Source: UBA4246 sp045113475 (lineage in GTDB: Bacteria > Bacillota > Clostridia > Christensenellales > Aristaeellaceae). Taken from it: DNA of 34,677 bases. The stretch spans positions 1-34,677 of the forward strand of contig JBGUIY010000326.1 of NCBI GenBank assembly GCA_045113475.1, read 5' to 3'. Position 1 is the stretch's first letter. Every line of letters begins with the position of its first letter. Below are positions 17,710 to 25,326 of this stretch, in pieces. The notes under the pieces are model-generated. The model was not told where the DNA came from. It made no database searches and saw nothing but the letters and a program-made list of their open reading frames with translations. The translations under genes and the position numbers were made by a program.

Positions 17710-17760
17710 ATTCCGTATCCAAACGGGTCCGCATACCCGTTAATAAAAGGAGGTACCCTC

Positions 17761-18738
17761 ATGAAGAAACTGTTTGCTCTGGCGCTCGCGCTGGCCCTGT
17801 GCCTGTCTGTCGCGGCCTTCGCTTCCGCGGAAGACATCAACGTGGCTTACATGCCCAACTACGCCTCCCTCTGGTCTGTCGTCACCGGCATCCAGCAGGG
17901 CTACTTCGCCGAAGAAGGCCTCAACGTGACCCTGTACGAGTTTGCTGACGGCCCCACCATCATCGCCGCCATGGAAAACGGCTCCATCAACCTCGGCTAC
18001 ATCGGACCCGGCGCCCACAAACTGTGCATCGCCGGCCGCGCCAACATCTTCTGCATGAGCCAGATCGGCAATTCCGACGCCGTGCTGGCCAGCAAGAAAG
18101 CCGGCATCACCACCGCCACTGACCTGAAGGGCAAGAAGGTCGGCTATGCCTCCGGCACCTCCTCCGAAATGATCCTGCGTTACTGCCTGGAAGACGCCGG
18201 CCTGACCTGGGACGATATCCAGGCCTTCGAAATGGACGCTTCCTCTCTGGCCAACGCCATGATCTCCGGCACCATCGACGCCTGCGCCTGCTGGAGCCCC
18301 TCCACCGGCATCATCATCAACGCCTGCGGCGGCGATGTGTTCTCCCTCTGCTCCAATGTGAACTTTGCCGACCGCGACGTGTCCCTGGCCTCCTGGATCG
18401 TGCTGCCCAAGTATTACGAAGGGAACAAGGACCTGGTGAAGCGCTACACCCGCGCCCTGTACAAGGCCATGGATTTCGGCTCCAATCCCGAAAACTTTGA
18501 GAAAGTAGCCGGCTGGGTCGCCACCCAGTGCGCGCAGGACCTGCAGGTCGCCATGAACCAGACCGGCGACGCCGCCTGGCCCAGCAGCGCCGAGATCAAG
18601 GCCCTCCTGGAAGACGGCACCATGGAAAGCTATTACAAGGTGCAGCAGCAGGGATTCATCAAGACCGGCGCCGTGGAAAAGGAAGTTCCGGTGACCGATT
18701 ACGTGCTGTTCGACAACATGAAGGAAGCCTTCAACTGA
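17761..18738 (+). CDS. NitT/TauT-type ABC transporter substrate-binding protein
   Basis: This 325-residue periplasmic-binding-protein-like receptor is of the SsuA/NrtA/THI5 class. A signal peptide is present (MKKLFALALALALCLSVAAF, ending ASA before ED). The Cys at 14 follows Leu, so it is not a lipobox. Family features are YMPNYASLWSVVTGIQQGYF, AEEGLNVTLYEFADGP, LGYIGPGAHKLCIAG and TATDLKGKKVGYASGTSSEM. AAAAGGAGG precedes the ATG. It completes the importer encoded at 14997-16564, with mannose-6-phosphate isomerase inserted before it. A stem-loop follows 23 bases after the stop. The ligand is unknown; family members bind small, often anionic, molecules such as sulfonates. Confidence 0.93.
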   Translation: MKKLFALALALALCLSVAAFASAEDINVAYMPNYASLWSVVTGIQQGYFAEEGLNVTLYEFADGPTIIAAMENGSINLGYIGPGAHKLCIAGRANIFCMSQIGNSDAVLASKKAGITTATDLKGKKVGYASGTSSEMILRYCLEDAGLTWDDIQAFEMDASSLANAMISGTIDACACWSPSTGIIINACGGDVFSLCSNVNFADRDVSLASWIVLPKYYEGNKDLVKRYTRALYKAMDFGSNPENFEKVAGWVATQCAQDLQVAMNQTGDAAWPSSAEIKALLEDGTMESYYKVQQQGFIKTGAVEKEVPVTDYVLFDNMKEAFN

Positions 18739-18761
18739 TCAGCAGCCGCAAACAGCAGCAG

Positions 18762-18787
18762 GGGCCGCTCCGGACGCGGAGCGGCCC
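18762..18787 (+). terminator. stem-loop between binding-protein gene and NagB-like gene
   Basis: GGGCCGCTCC and GGAGCGGCCC pair perfectly around a six-base loop (an extra G-C pair is possible). Only TTCC follows, so this is an attenuator or 3'-end stabiliser rather than a full terminator. Confidence 0.65.
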
Positions 18788-18808
18788 TTCCGTTACAGGA
18801 GGAGCAGC

Positions 18809-19633
18809 ATGCACGACTATTACCGCATCCCGGCTCATGAACTGGGAAAAGGCGCCAGGATCCCCCTGAAGTGCCTGGGCGAATCAGGGGAAGTATTCTA
18901 CGAAATGGCGCGGGAAATGGCGGAAACCGTTCAGGAAAACAACGGACGGGGAAAGCCCACCGTGTTCATCGTGCCGGTGGGTCCCGTGGGGCAGTATCCG
19001 ATTTTTGTGAGGCTGGTCAACGAACGCCGCATCAGCCTCAAAAACTGCTGGTTCTTCAATATGGACGAATACATGCCGGACGAAAGGACCAGGGTCACCC
19101 CCGACGATCCCCTCAGCTTCATCGGCTTCATGGAGCGGCAGGTTTACGGCAGGATCGATCCGGCCCTGACGGTACCGGCCGGGCAGCGGATCTATCCCGA
19201 TCCCGCCGACCCCGCCCGGGGCGACCGGCTGCTGGAGCAGCTCGGCGGCGCGGATATCTGCTTCGGCGGTATCGGCATCAACGGGCACCTGGCTTTCAAC
19301 GAGCCCCAGGAAGGGCTGACCGCCGAACAGTTCAGGGCCCTGCCCACCCGCGTGCTGTCCATCTCCCGCGAAACCCTCACGGCCAACGCTATCGGAGACC
19401 TGGGCGGCGCAATCGAGGATATGCCGCCCTATTGCGTCACCATCGGCTTTCATCAGATCTTCACCGCCAGGAAAGTACGCCTCGGCGTATTCAGGGACTG
19501 GCACCGGGCGGTGGTTCGCCGTGCCGCCTACGGCGAAATGACGCCTGCCTTCCCCGTTACCCTGCTGCAGGAGCATCCGGACGCGCTGATCTATGTGAAC
19601 GCCAACGCAGCCAGATGTCCGGTGGATAAATAA
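18809..19633 (+). CDS. NagB-like sugar-phosphate isomerase/deaminase family protein
   Basis: This 274-residue protein is related to glucosamine-6-phosphate deaminase (NagB), which makes fructose 6-phosphate and ammonia. The general-base motif FNMDEY is intact. The second catalytic motif reads GGIGINGHLAFNEP, where NagB has Asp before Gly-His; here it is Asn, with His and Glu kept. The phosphate loop is also changed, VPVGPVGQYP instead of a TGxTP loop. It may act on another sugar phosphate or have a different mechanism. GGAGGAGCAGC lies before the ATG. It is last in the plus-strand block, before a strong terminator. It could share a pathway with mannose-6-phosphate isomerase, converging on fructose 6-phosphate (inference). 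Confidence 0.85.
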   Translation: MHDYYRIPAHELGKGARIPLKCLGESGEVFYEMAREMAETVQENNGRGKPTVFIVPVGPVGQYPIFVRLVNERRISLKNCWFFNMDEYMPDERTRVTPDDPLSFIGFMERQVYGRIDPALTVPAGQRIYPDPADPARGDRLLEQLGGADICFGGIGINGHLAFNEPQEGLTAEQFRALPTRVLSISRETLTANAIGDLGGAIEDMPPYCVTIGFHQIFTARKVRLGVFRDWHRAVVRRAAYGEMTPAFPVTLLQEHPDALIYVNANAARCPVDK

Positions 19634-19651
19634 CGCCTGCTCAAGTGAAAG

Positions 19652-19685
19652 ACCCGCCTGCGGATGAACGCGGACGGGTTTTTTT
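19652..19685 (+). terminator. rho-independent terminator closing the plus-strand block
   Basis: ACCCGCCTGCG pairs with CGCGGACGGGT (one mismatch, one G-T pair) around a short loop and is followed by a run of seven T. It lies 18 bases after the NagB-like stop and between converging genes. Confidence 0.88.
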
Positions 19686-19715
19686 CATGCCGGTACGGCA
19701 CCGGTATGCAGGTCA

Positions 19716-21644
19716 TTATGACCGGGTCAGGAAGGGCATATACACGCCGCCCTGCACGCTGCGGGCAATGAAGAACACGTAACGGCCGGTTTTGGTATCG
19801 TACCAGTCGGAGAACGGGACGCGGGTGCCGCTGGTGCGCAGGTAGTGGGCGATCGGCGCGATCAGCTGCCGGAACAGGCCGTTGTCCCGGGTCAGGCAGG
19901 CGGACCAGATCTCCCAGTCGGACTTGGTATAGTCCGCACGGGAGTCCAGCGGCAGGCCGAACTCGTTCAGCCGGCCGAGATAGCTGCGGGCCTCCGCCTC
20001 GTAAAACGCCTCTGGCAGCAGGCCGAGTTTCAGCACCCGGTCCCACACCAGATTGTATTTCATGCTCCAGCCCACGCCGTCAAAGGTGAGCGCCGTGGAC
20101 ACGTCTCCGGCGGCGCGTGCGCGCCAGCTGTCCGCCATCCCGCGGGAGCGTTTCTCCCACCTGTCCGCCTCTTCTGTGCGGCCCAGCCTGCACAGGATGC
20201 GGGCGTAGCACGCGATGCCGACGAAAGCCTTCGCGGACAGGTTCACGTTGCGGGCCAGGTGGCCGGCGAAATCGTCCGTGCACAGCTGCTCGCCGGGATC
20301 CTCCCCGAAGGTATCCAGATAGCGCACCCACTTGTCCAGCAGTCCGGCATACTGGCGGATCAGCCCGTCTCCCGCCCCGAAGCTGAGGGCGGCCTCCAGC
20401 ATGATCAGCATGTTCCCGCACTCCTCCACCGGCATCTGATAGCGGATGTCATAGATATCCGATCCGGCGGGATAGAGATAGAAGGGCAGCGGCGTCTGGC
20501 CGTTGGGCAGAGGGCGCTTTGCGGCGTATACCTGGCCGGTGGCGCAGGGATAACGCCCCACGTCGTGCGGCGCGAAATCGTCCTGCCAGACGGGCAGGGA
20601 CGCGAAATGCAGCACGGGGCGGCACAGGGCGTTCGCCAGCTCCGGGCAGAACTTCAAAAACAGCGGGATCGAGGGATAGCTAACGTCCACCGTACCGATG
20701 CAGCCGTTGGAATCGTTCTCTTTGGACAGGAAGGCCATTTCCCCGTCAGGCGTTTCGATCAGCTTGTGAGCGGCGAAAGTGTGCCGCCAGGCTGCCGACG
20801 CTATGAGGGCGTAGTCTTCGCCGCCGATCTCCTCTGCCTCCGCCAGCACCCGTTCGTCCAGCGCGGCGCAGGCTGCCAGCAGCTCGTCGTGCCGGGCCGC
20901 GAACCGGGCCAGCGCCCCGGGCATCGTCACCCCGCCCCGCAGGCCCCAGGCCTTGCGGCAGGAGCCGAAGTAGTTGATGGAAGCGATATCGTCGTATCCC
21001 AGCATGAGGAAAGCCGCCTGTTTCTCCGCGCCTGTTTTTGTATTCCAGCTCCAGCTCAGGGCAGAGTCACCTTTGCGGACGGTGCCTGTTCCAGAGCCCA
21101 TATACAGGTAACCCCAGTCCATGGTGATATGGTCGCCGGAATGGCCCAGGGGACGCTGCTGCGCCTGGCCGATGAAGGACATCTGCAGGCTGTCCATGAC
21201 CAGGTCGTCACCGACCATTTCAGGCACAGCCTGCCCGTCATAGCACAAAGAACCGTCGGCGCAGAACTTCAGCGTGACTTCATGAGGTTTTCCGTCCAGC
21301 GAACGGACGCTGAAATCCACGAAGGTGATGGGGATGGACAGGACCTCCAGATCCTCCGGCAGGGCCGGGGACCAGAATACAACCGTCAGTTCCACGCCGC
21401 CCGCAGTCATCACCGCCACGGTTCGGGTGGGCGTGACGCGCAGTGAGACAGTTTCCATCTCCGGACGGGAGCTTTTGCCCAGACAGCAGTACTCTTTTCC
21501 GTCGATGACGGCGTGACCGTACAGGGGCTTCGGCGCTCCGGACCAGTGGACAGGCTCTGCGGCTGTCAGGGTATCCCCCGGCATCCATATGGAGAAATAC
21601 GGGTCGTTAGCGATGAGAGGCAGCGCGGGCAGACGGTCCAGCAT
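19716..21644 (-). CDS. glutaminase-A-like protein (DUF4964/5127/4965/1793 architecture)
   Basis: This protein of about 642 residues resembles fungal and bacterial 'glutaminase A' proteins. The N-terminus reads LPLIANDPYFSIWMPGD, then HWSGAPKPLYGHAVIDGKEY, the usual opening of the family. A beta-rich region (about 60-200) is followed by a long helical C-terminal half resembling (alpha/alpha)6 barrels of glycosidases (YPSIPLFLKFCPELANAL, MKYNLVWDRVLKLGL, DWEIWSACLT). There is no signal peptide. The start is taken at ATG 21644, nine bases after AGAGG. An ATG at 21653 abuts that site directly and is less likely. It is last in the ABC operon that starts at 25150, so it probably acts on the imported carbohydrate. 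The glutaminase name may be misleading here. Confidence 0.8.
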   Translation of the reverse strand: MLDRLPALPLIANDPYFSIWMPGDTLTAAEPVHWSGAPKPLYGHAVIDGKEYCCLGKSSRPEMETVSLRVTPTRTVAVMTAGGVELTVVFWSPALPEDLEVLSIPITFVDFSVRSLDGKPHEVTLKFCADGSLCYDGQAVPEMVGDDLVMDSLQMSFIGQAQQRPLGHSGDHITMDWGYLYMGSGTGTVRKGDSALSWSWNTKTGAEKQAAFLMLGYDDIASINYFGSCRKAWGLRGGVTMPGALARFAARHDELLAACAALDERVLAEAEEIGGEDYALIASAAWRHTFAAHKLIETPDGEMAFLSKENDSNGCIGTVDVSYPSIPLFLKFCPELANALCRPVLHFASLPVWQDDFAPHDVGRYPCATGQVYAAKRPLPNGQTPLPFYLYPAGSDIYDIRYQMPVEECGNMLIMLEAALSFGAGDGLIRQYAGLLDKWVRYLDTFGEDPGEQLCTDDFAGHLARNVNLSAKAFVGIACYARILCRLGRTEEADRWEKRSRGMADSWRARAAGDVSTALTFDGVGWSMKYNLVWDRVLKLGLLPEAFYEAEARSYLGRLNEFGLPLDSRADYTKSDWEIWSACLTRDNGLFRQLIAPIAHYLRTSGTRVPFSDWYDTKTGRYVFFIARSVQGGVYMPFLTRS

Positions 21645-21676
21645 CGGTTTCATCCTCTTTCTTCGATTCTCGGCGG

Positions 21677-22585
21677 TTATCCCTTGATAGCGCCCACCAT
21701 GACGCCCTTCACGAAATGCTTCTGCACGAAGGGATACATGCAGATGACGGGTACGCTGGCCACGATGATGATGGCATACTTCATGGTCTCCGCTGCCATC
21801 ATCTTTTCATACAGGCCGGTGCCGTCTCCCTGGGCCAGTTCCTGATTCTGCAGCAGGATCTCCCGCAGGATGACCTGGAGGGGCATGCGCGAGCGGTCCT
21901 TCAGGTAGATCAGGGCATTGAAATACTCATTCCAGTGGGCGACCGCGTAAAACAGCACCATGACCGCGATAATGGAGCCGGACAGGGGCAGCACGATGCG
22001 GAAGAGCGTCTGGATATCGGTGCAGCCGTCCAGATAGGCCGCTTCCTTCAGCTCCCCGGGGATGCTCGACTGGAAGAAGTTCTTCATCACCAGCATGTTG
22101 TAGGTGGTGATGCCGGTGGGCAGCAGCATGGCCCAGATGGTATTGTACATGCCCAGCTGACGGACCAGCAGGTAGGTGGGGATCAGGCCGCCTGAGAAGA
22201 GCATAGTAAAAGACGCGATAAATGTCAATAGTCCGCGGCAGGGCGTTTCCCTGCAGCTGAGCGGGTAGGCGATCATGGTGGTCAGTGCCAGGTTCACCAG
22301 GGTGCCGAGCACCGTGTATATGATCGTATTGCCGTAACCCATCCAGATGCTGCTCTCCGCGATCACCATCTGATAGCTTTCGACGGAGAAGTTCCGGGGC
22401 CAGAAGAGCACGCGCCCCAGCAGCACGTCTTCCGGCTTGGAAAGGGAAGCGATCACCGTGAAATACAACGGATAGGCGACCACGAACATGAGCAGGACGC
22501 TGAAGACCAGGATGACTGCCTGAAAAGCCTTGTCACCCGTGGTTTCCTTGATATGGGCGCTCCGGCGCACAGCAGAATTCATCAT
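21677..22585 (-). CDS. sugar ABC transporter permease, LplC/YtcP type
   Basis: This permease of about 302 residues has a first membrane segment near residue 25 (VILVFSVLLMFVVAYPLYF) and the EAA loop ELKEAAYLDGCTDIQTLFRI. Its YtcP/LplC-type C-terminus is FVQKHFVKGVMVGAIKG. Several start codons are stacked (GTG 22594, ATG 22591, ATG 22585, ATG 22582). GAGG ends at 22594, so 22585, eight bases on, is the best placed. It begins ten bases after the LplB-type partner stops. Permeases of this type usually serve polysaccharide or oligosaccharide importers. Confidence 0.93.
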   Translation of the reverse strand: MMNSAVRRSAHIKETTGDKAFQAVILVFSVLLMFVVAYPLYFTVIASLSKPEDVLLGRVLFWPRNFSVESYQMVIAESSIWMGYGNTIIYTVLGTLVNLALTTMIAYPLSCRETPCRGLLTFIASFTMLFSGGLIPTYLLVRQLGMYNTIWAMLLPTGITTYNMLVMKNFFQSSIPGELKEAAYLDGCTDIQTLFRIVLPLSGSIIAVMVLFYAVAHWNEYFNALIYLKDRSRMPLQVILREILLQNQELAQGDGTGLYEKMMAAETMKYAIIIVASVPVICMYPFVQKHFVKGVMVGAIKG

Positions 22586-22595
22586 CGTCATCACC

Positions 22596-23540
22596 TCACC
22601 ACAGGCTCTGGTCCAGCGTTTTGCGGCAGACCGTATTCGCCGTCACGATCAGTATGAGATTGACCACGGAGTTCATCAGGCCCACCGCGGTGGCATAGCT
22701 GTAATCGCCCTTCTGGATGCCGTTCTTATAGACGAGGGTGGAGATGATCTCGCTGGTGCCGATGTTCAGGTCGTTCTGCATCAGCAGCGCTTTTTCAAAG
22801 CCGATGGTCATCAGCTGCCCGATGCGCAGGATGAACATGGTGACGATGGTCGGCAGGATGCAGGGGATGGAAACATGGATGATCTTCTGCCACCGGGATG
22901 CGCCGTCCACCGTGGCGGCCTCGTACAGGGCGGCGTCCACCCCGGCCAGGGCGGCGATATAGATGATGGCATTCCAGCCCATGTTCTGCCATACGTTGCT
23001 GAGCACGTACAGGGGGCGGAAATACTTCTCCGATTCCATCAGCGGGAGTGCCTTCAACCCGAACGCCTGGATCATGATATTGAACACGCCGTACCGCTGA
23101 TCCGTGAACAGCTTCAGCATGCTGACCACCACCACGATGGACAGGAAATACGGGATGTAGGTGATATTTTGGAGGATCTTGCGGAAACGGATGCTGTTGA
23201 TCTCGTTGAGCATCAACGCCAGGATGATCGGCGCCGGGAAGCCGATGGCCAGGCAGCCCAGGTTGATGGCCAGGGTGTTCCAGATGGTGCTCCAGGCATA
23301 ATAGGACGAAAAATACCGGCTGAAATGGCGCAGCAGAGGACTGGCCCAGGGGCTGTCCCAAATGCCCAGCTTTACCTTGTAATTCTTGAAGGCCAGCTGC
23401 ACCCCGAACATCGGAACGTAGCAGAAGACGATATACCAGGCCAGGGGCAGGATCAGCAGCGCGATCAGCTGCCAGTGGGACAGCACCCGTTTTTTGAACC
23501 AGCGCCCCGGGCCGGACCTGGCCATGGGATGAACAGACAT
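22596..23540 (-). CDS. sugar ABC transporter permease, LplB/YtcQ-system type
   Basis: This 314-residue permease has the N-terminus typical of LplB proteins (HWQLIALLILPLAWYIVFCY, then VPMFGVQLAFKNYK). It also has IPYFLSIVVVVSMLKLF in the middle and the EAA loop ALYEAATVDGASRWQKIIHV. AAGGAGG lies seven bases before the ATG at 23540. It follows the binding-protein gene after a stem-loop and precedes the LplC-type partner. No ATPase gene is in this operon. Confidence 0.94.
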   Translation of the reverse strand: MSVHPMARSGPGRWFKKRVLSHWQLIALLILPLAWYIVFCYVPMFGVQLAFKNYKVKLGIWDSPWASPLLRHFSRYFSSYYAWSTIWNTLAINLGCLAIGFPAPIILALMLNEINSIRFRKILQNITYIPYFLSIVVVVSMLKLFTDQRYGVFNIMIQAFGLKALPLMESEKYFRPLYVLSNVWQNMGWNAIIYIAALAGVDAALYEAATVDGASRWQKIIHVSIPCILPTIVTMFILRIGQLMTIGFEKALLMQNDLNIGTSEIISTLVYKNGIQKGDYSYATAVGLMNSVVNLILIVTANTVCRKTLDQSLW

Positions 23541-23560
23541 AGGGACCTCCTTGAAACCAA

Positions 23561-23586
23561 GAGGGAGAGGGCACGCCCTCTCCCTC
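23561..23586 (-). terminator. stem-loop between binding-protein and permease genes
   Basis: GAGGGAGAGGG and CCCTCTCCCTC pair perfectly over 11 bp around a four-base loop, between the binding-protein stop and the permease ribosome binding site. It probably lowers permease expression or protects the binding-protein mRNA; no full T run follows on the minus strand. Confidence 0.7.
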
Positions 23587-23614
23587 AGCAGTTCAGCTTT
23601 GATTTATAGAGTGA

Positions 23615-25150
23615 TTATTGATAGCTGTCCAGGCGCTCCTGGTAGATGCCGACCCACTCCTGCAGGCCCATGCCTTCCAGGGTCTTGCAGTAGGTGTCCC
23701 ACTCGTCGAAGCTCATCTCGCCGCGGATGAACTTGGCGGCGCAGGAGCGCATGTAGGTGGTGATGTCGTTGTCCAGGATCTGCAGACGCTCGTTCACAGC
23801 CGCGTCGAAAAGGGGCTCGGCGTACAGCACATAGTCCATGTAGGGATCCAGCGCAGCCTGAGCGGCCTGGGTGGTGGGAGAGCAGACGGCGATGCAGTTG
23901 CGGTCATTCAGGTACTGCGGGGAGCCGCCGCCGGGCCAGATGCAGAACTGGGCGATGGTGGGGCCGGAGCCGTTGGGATTGTTCAGGATGCCGTCCACAT
24001 AGACCGGATAGCCGTTTTCGTCGCGGGTCCAGGTCTTGCCTTCGATGCCGTAGCGCATCAGGTAGCTGCCTTCCTCGCTGAACAGATAGTCGATCCAGCG
24101 CATGGCGGCCTCGGGATATTCGCAGTCGCTGGTGATGGCGAAGGTGCCCATGTCGCGGGCCACGGGGCCGCTCTGCACGTACACCTTGTCGCTCATGCCG
24201 GCCATCGGGGCGATGCCGATGTAATTGGTGGAATCAAAGGCGTCGTCCGCCTGGTTGAAGAAGATGCCCATCATCTGACCGCTCATCTTCGCGTTGAACT
24301 TGGAGTATTCCTGGGTGAAGAGGTCCGGATCCATCAGGCCTTCTTCATACATTTTGTTGCTCCACTGGAGCAGGGCCTTGAACTGGTCGCTGGTCAGCCA
24401 GCTGGTCAGGGTCTTGCCGTCCTCGCTCAGGTTCATTTCCTGGCCGAACTGATACTGCAGGCCGAACATGCCCGCCATGGTGTCAAACCAGAAGTTCAGG
24501 TCCGCCGCAGCGATCGGGATCTCGTCCGCTTCGCCGTTGCCGTTGGCGTCATAGTTTTTGAAGGCGCGGAGCACGGTTTCCAGTTCTTCGAAGTTGGTCG
24601 GCACTTTCAGGTTGCAGGCTTCGAGCCAGGCCTTGTTGCACCAGATCTTTTCCGTACGGGCGGCGTTCACGGCGATGATGGCGGCCAGAGCATAGATGTG
24701 GCCGTCCGGCGCGGTGATGCGGCCCTTGATGTCCGGATATTTTTCCATTAGGGCGGTGTAGTTGGGCGCGTACTCGGCCATCATGTCTTCCAGGGGCAGC
24801 AATACGCCCTGGTCGCCGTACTTGATGATCTCGGTGCCGCTCAGGGCCGGGGCCACCAGCATATCGTCATAGCTGTCATTGGTCCACATCAGGGCCTTGG
24901 CCTCGTCATAGCCCTGGGAGGGCGCCTGGTTGAATTCCAGGGTGATGCCGGTCAGTTCCTGGTACTTCTTGAAGAAGTCCATGGTCGACCAGTCAGCGTG
25001 GATCGCGCCCTGCTTGCCGAATATTGAGAGCGTGATGGGCTCCTTCACGATGGGCAGTTCGCTTTCCGTGTTCAGGATGTCCTTGGAATCCGCCAGGGCG
25101 AAAACCGGCATCATGCACAGTACAAGGACGAGACACAGCAGTTTCTTCAT
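23615..25150 (-). CDS. extracellular sugar-binding protein of ABC transporter (LipO/family 1 type)
   Basis: This solute-binding protein of about 511 residues serves the LplB/LplC-type permeases downstream. It has the signal peptide MKKLLCLVLVLCMMPVFALA before DSK. Neither Cys has Gly/Ala/Ser before it, so it is not a lipoprotein. The mature part has the large LipO-like pattern: TLSIFGKQGAIHADWSTMDF, KKYQELTGITLEFNQAPSQG, YDANGNGEADEIPIAA (a calcium-loop-like DANGNGEADE) and late ARFYDPEG-like elements replaced by TWTRDENGYPVY. The start at 25150 is chosen because the signal peptide begins there and AAAGGAAG lies upstream. An in-frame ORF extends to 25195 but adds a non-signal stretch. It is first gene of its operon, with a promoter at 25213-25241. 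Confidence 0.93.
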   Translation of the reverse strand: MKKLLCLVLVLCMMPVFALADSKDILNTESELPIVKEPITLSIFGKQGAIHADWSTMDFFKKYQELTGITLEFNQAPSQGYDEAKALMWTNDSYDDMLVAPALSGTEIIKYGDQGVLLPLEDMMAEYAPNYTALMEKYPDIKGRITAPDGHIYALAAIIAVNAARTEKIWCNKAWLEACNLKVPTNFEELETVLRAFKNYDANGNGEADEIPIAAADLNFWFDTMAGMFGLQYQFGQEMNLSEDGKTLTSWLTSDQFKALLQWSNKMYEEGLMDPDLFTQEYSKFNAKMSGQMMGIFFNQADDAFDSTNYIGIAPMAGMSDKVYVQSGPVARDMGTFAITSDCEYPEAAMRWIDYLFSEEGSYLMRYGIEGKTWTRDENGYPVYVDGILNNPNGSGPTIAQFCIWPGGGSPQYLNDRNCIAVCSPTTQAAQAALDPYMDYVLYAEPLFDAAVNERLQILDNDITTYMRSCAAKFIRGEMSFDEWDTYCKTLEGMGLQEWVGIYQERLDSYQ

Positions 25151-25212
25151 GTTTGTTTCATCTTCCTTTCTTTCTGTTATGGAGGGCATCGCCATCCCTC
25201 AGTGCTGGATTG

Positions 25213-25241
25213 ATTGTACCATGTACACACGTGTTTGTCAA
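25213..25241 (-). promoter_or_regulatory. sigma-A type promoter of the LplB/LplC-type operon
   Basis: On the minus strand TTGACA (25241-25236), a 17-base spacer and TACAAT (25218-25213) form a near-perfect promoter 62 bases before the binding-protein start. Confidence 0.82.
25224..25235. promoter_or_regulatory. putative operator inside the promoter spacer
   Basis: TACACACGTGTT contains the perfect palindrome ACACGTGT and lies between the -35 and -10 boxes, a classic repressor position. It matches 10 of 12 bases of the perfect palindrome TACACATGTGTA at 33793-33804. Confidence 0.6.
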
Positions 25242-25289
25242 CAATTACTTGTATAATTACAGATGCTTTTAGCAGAAACTATTTGGCAA

Positions 25290-25315
25290 TATACACATTA
25301 ATGTATATGTGTATA
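25290..25315. promoter_or_regulatory. upstream inverted repeat, putative second operator
   Basis: TATACACAT and ATGTGTATA form a perfect 9-bp inverted repeat with an 8-base spacer, centred about 72 bp upstream of the palindrome in the promoter. The spacing suits DNA looping between two repressor sites (inference). Confidence 0.6.
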
Positions 25316-25326
25316 CCACCTCCGCG

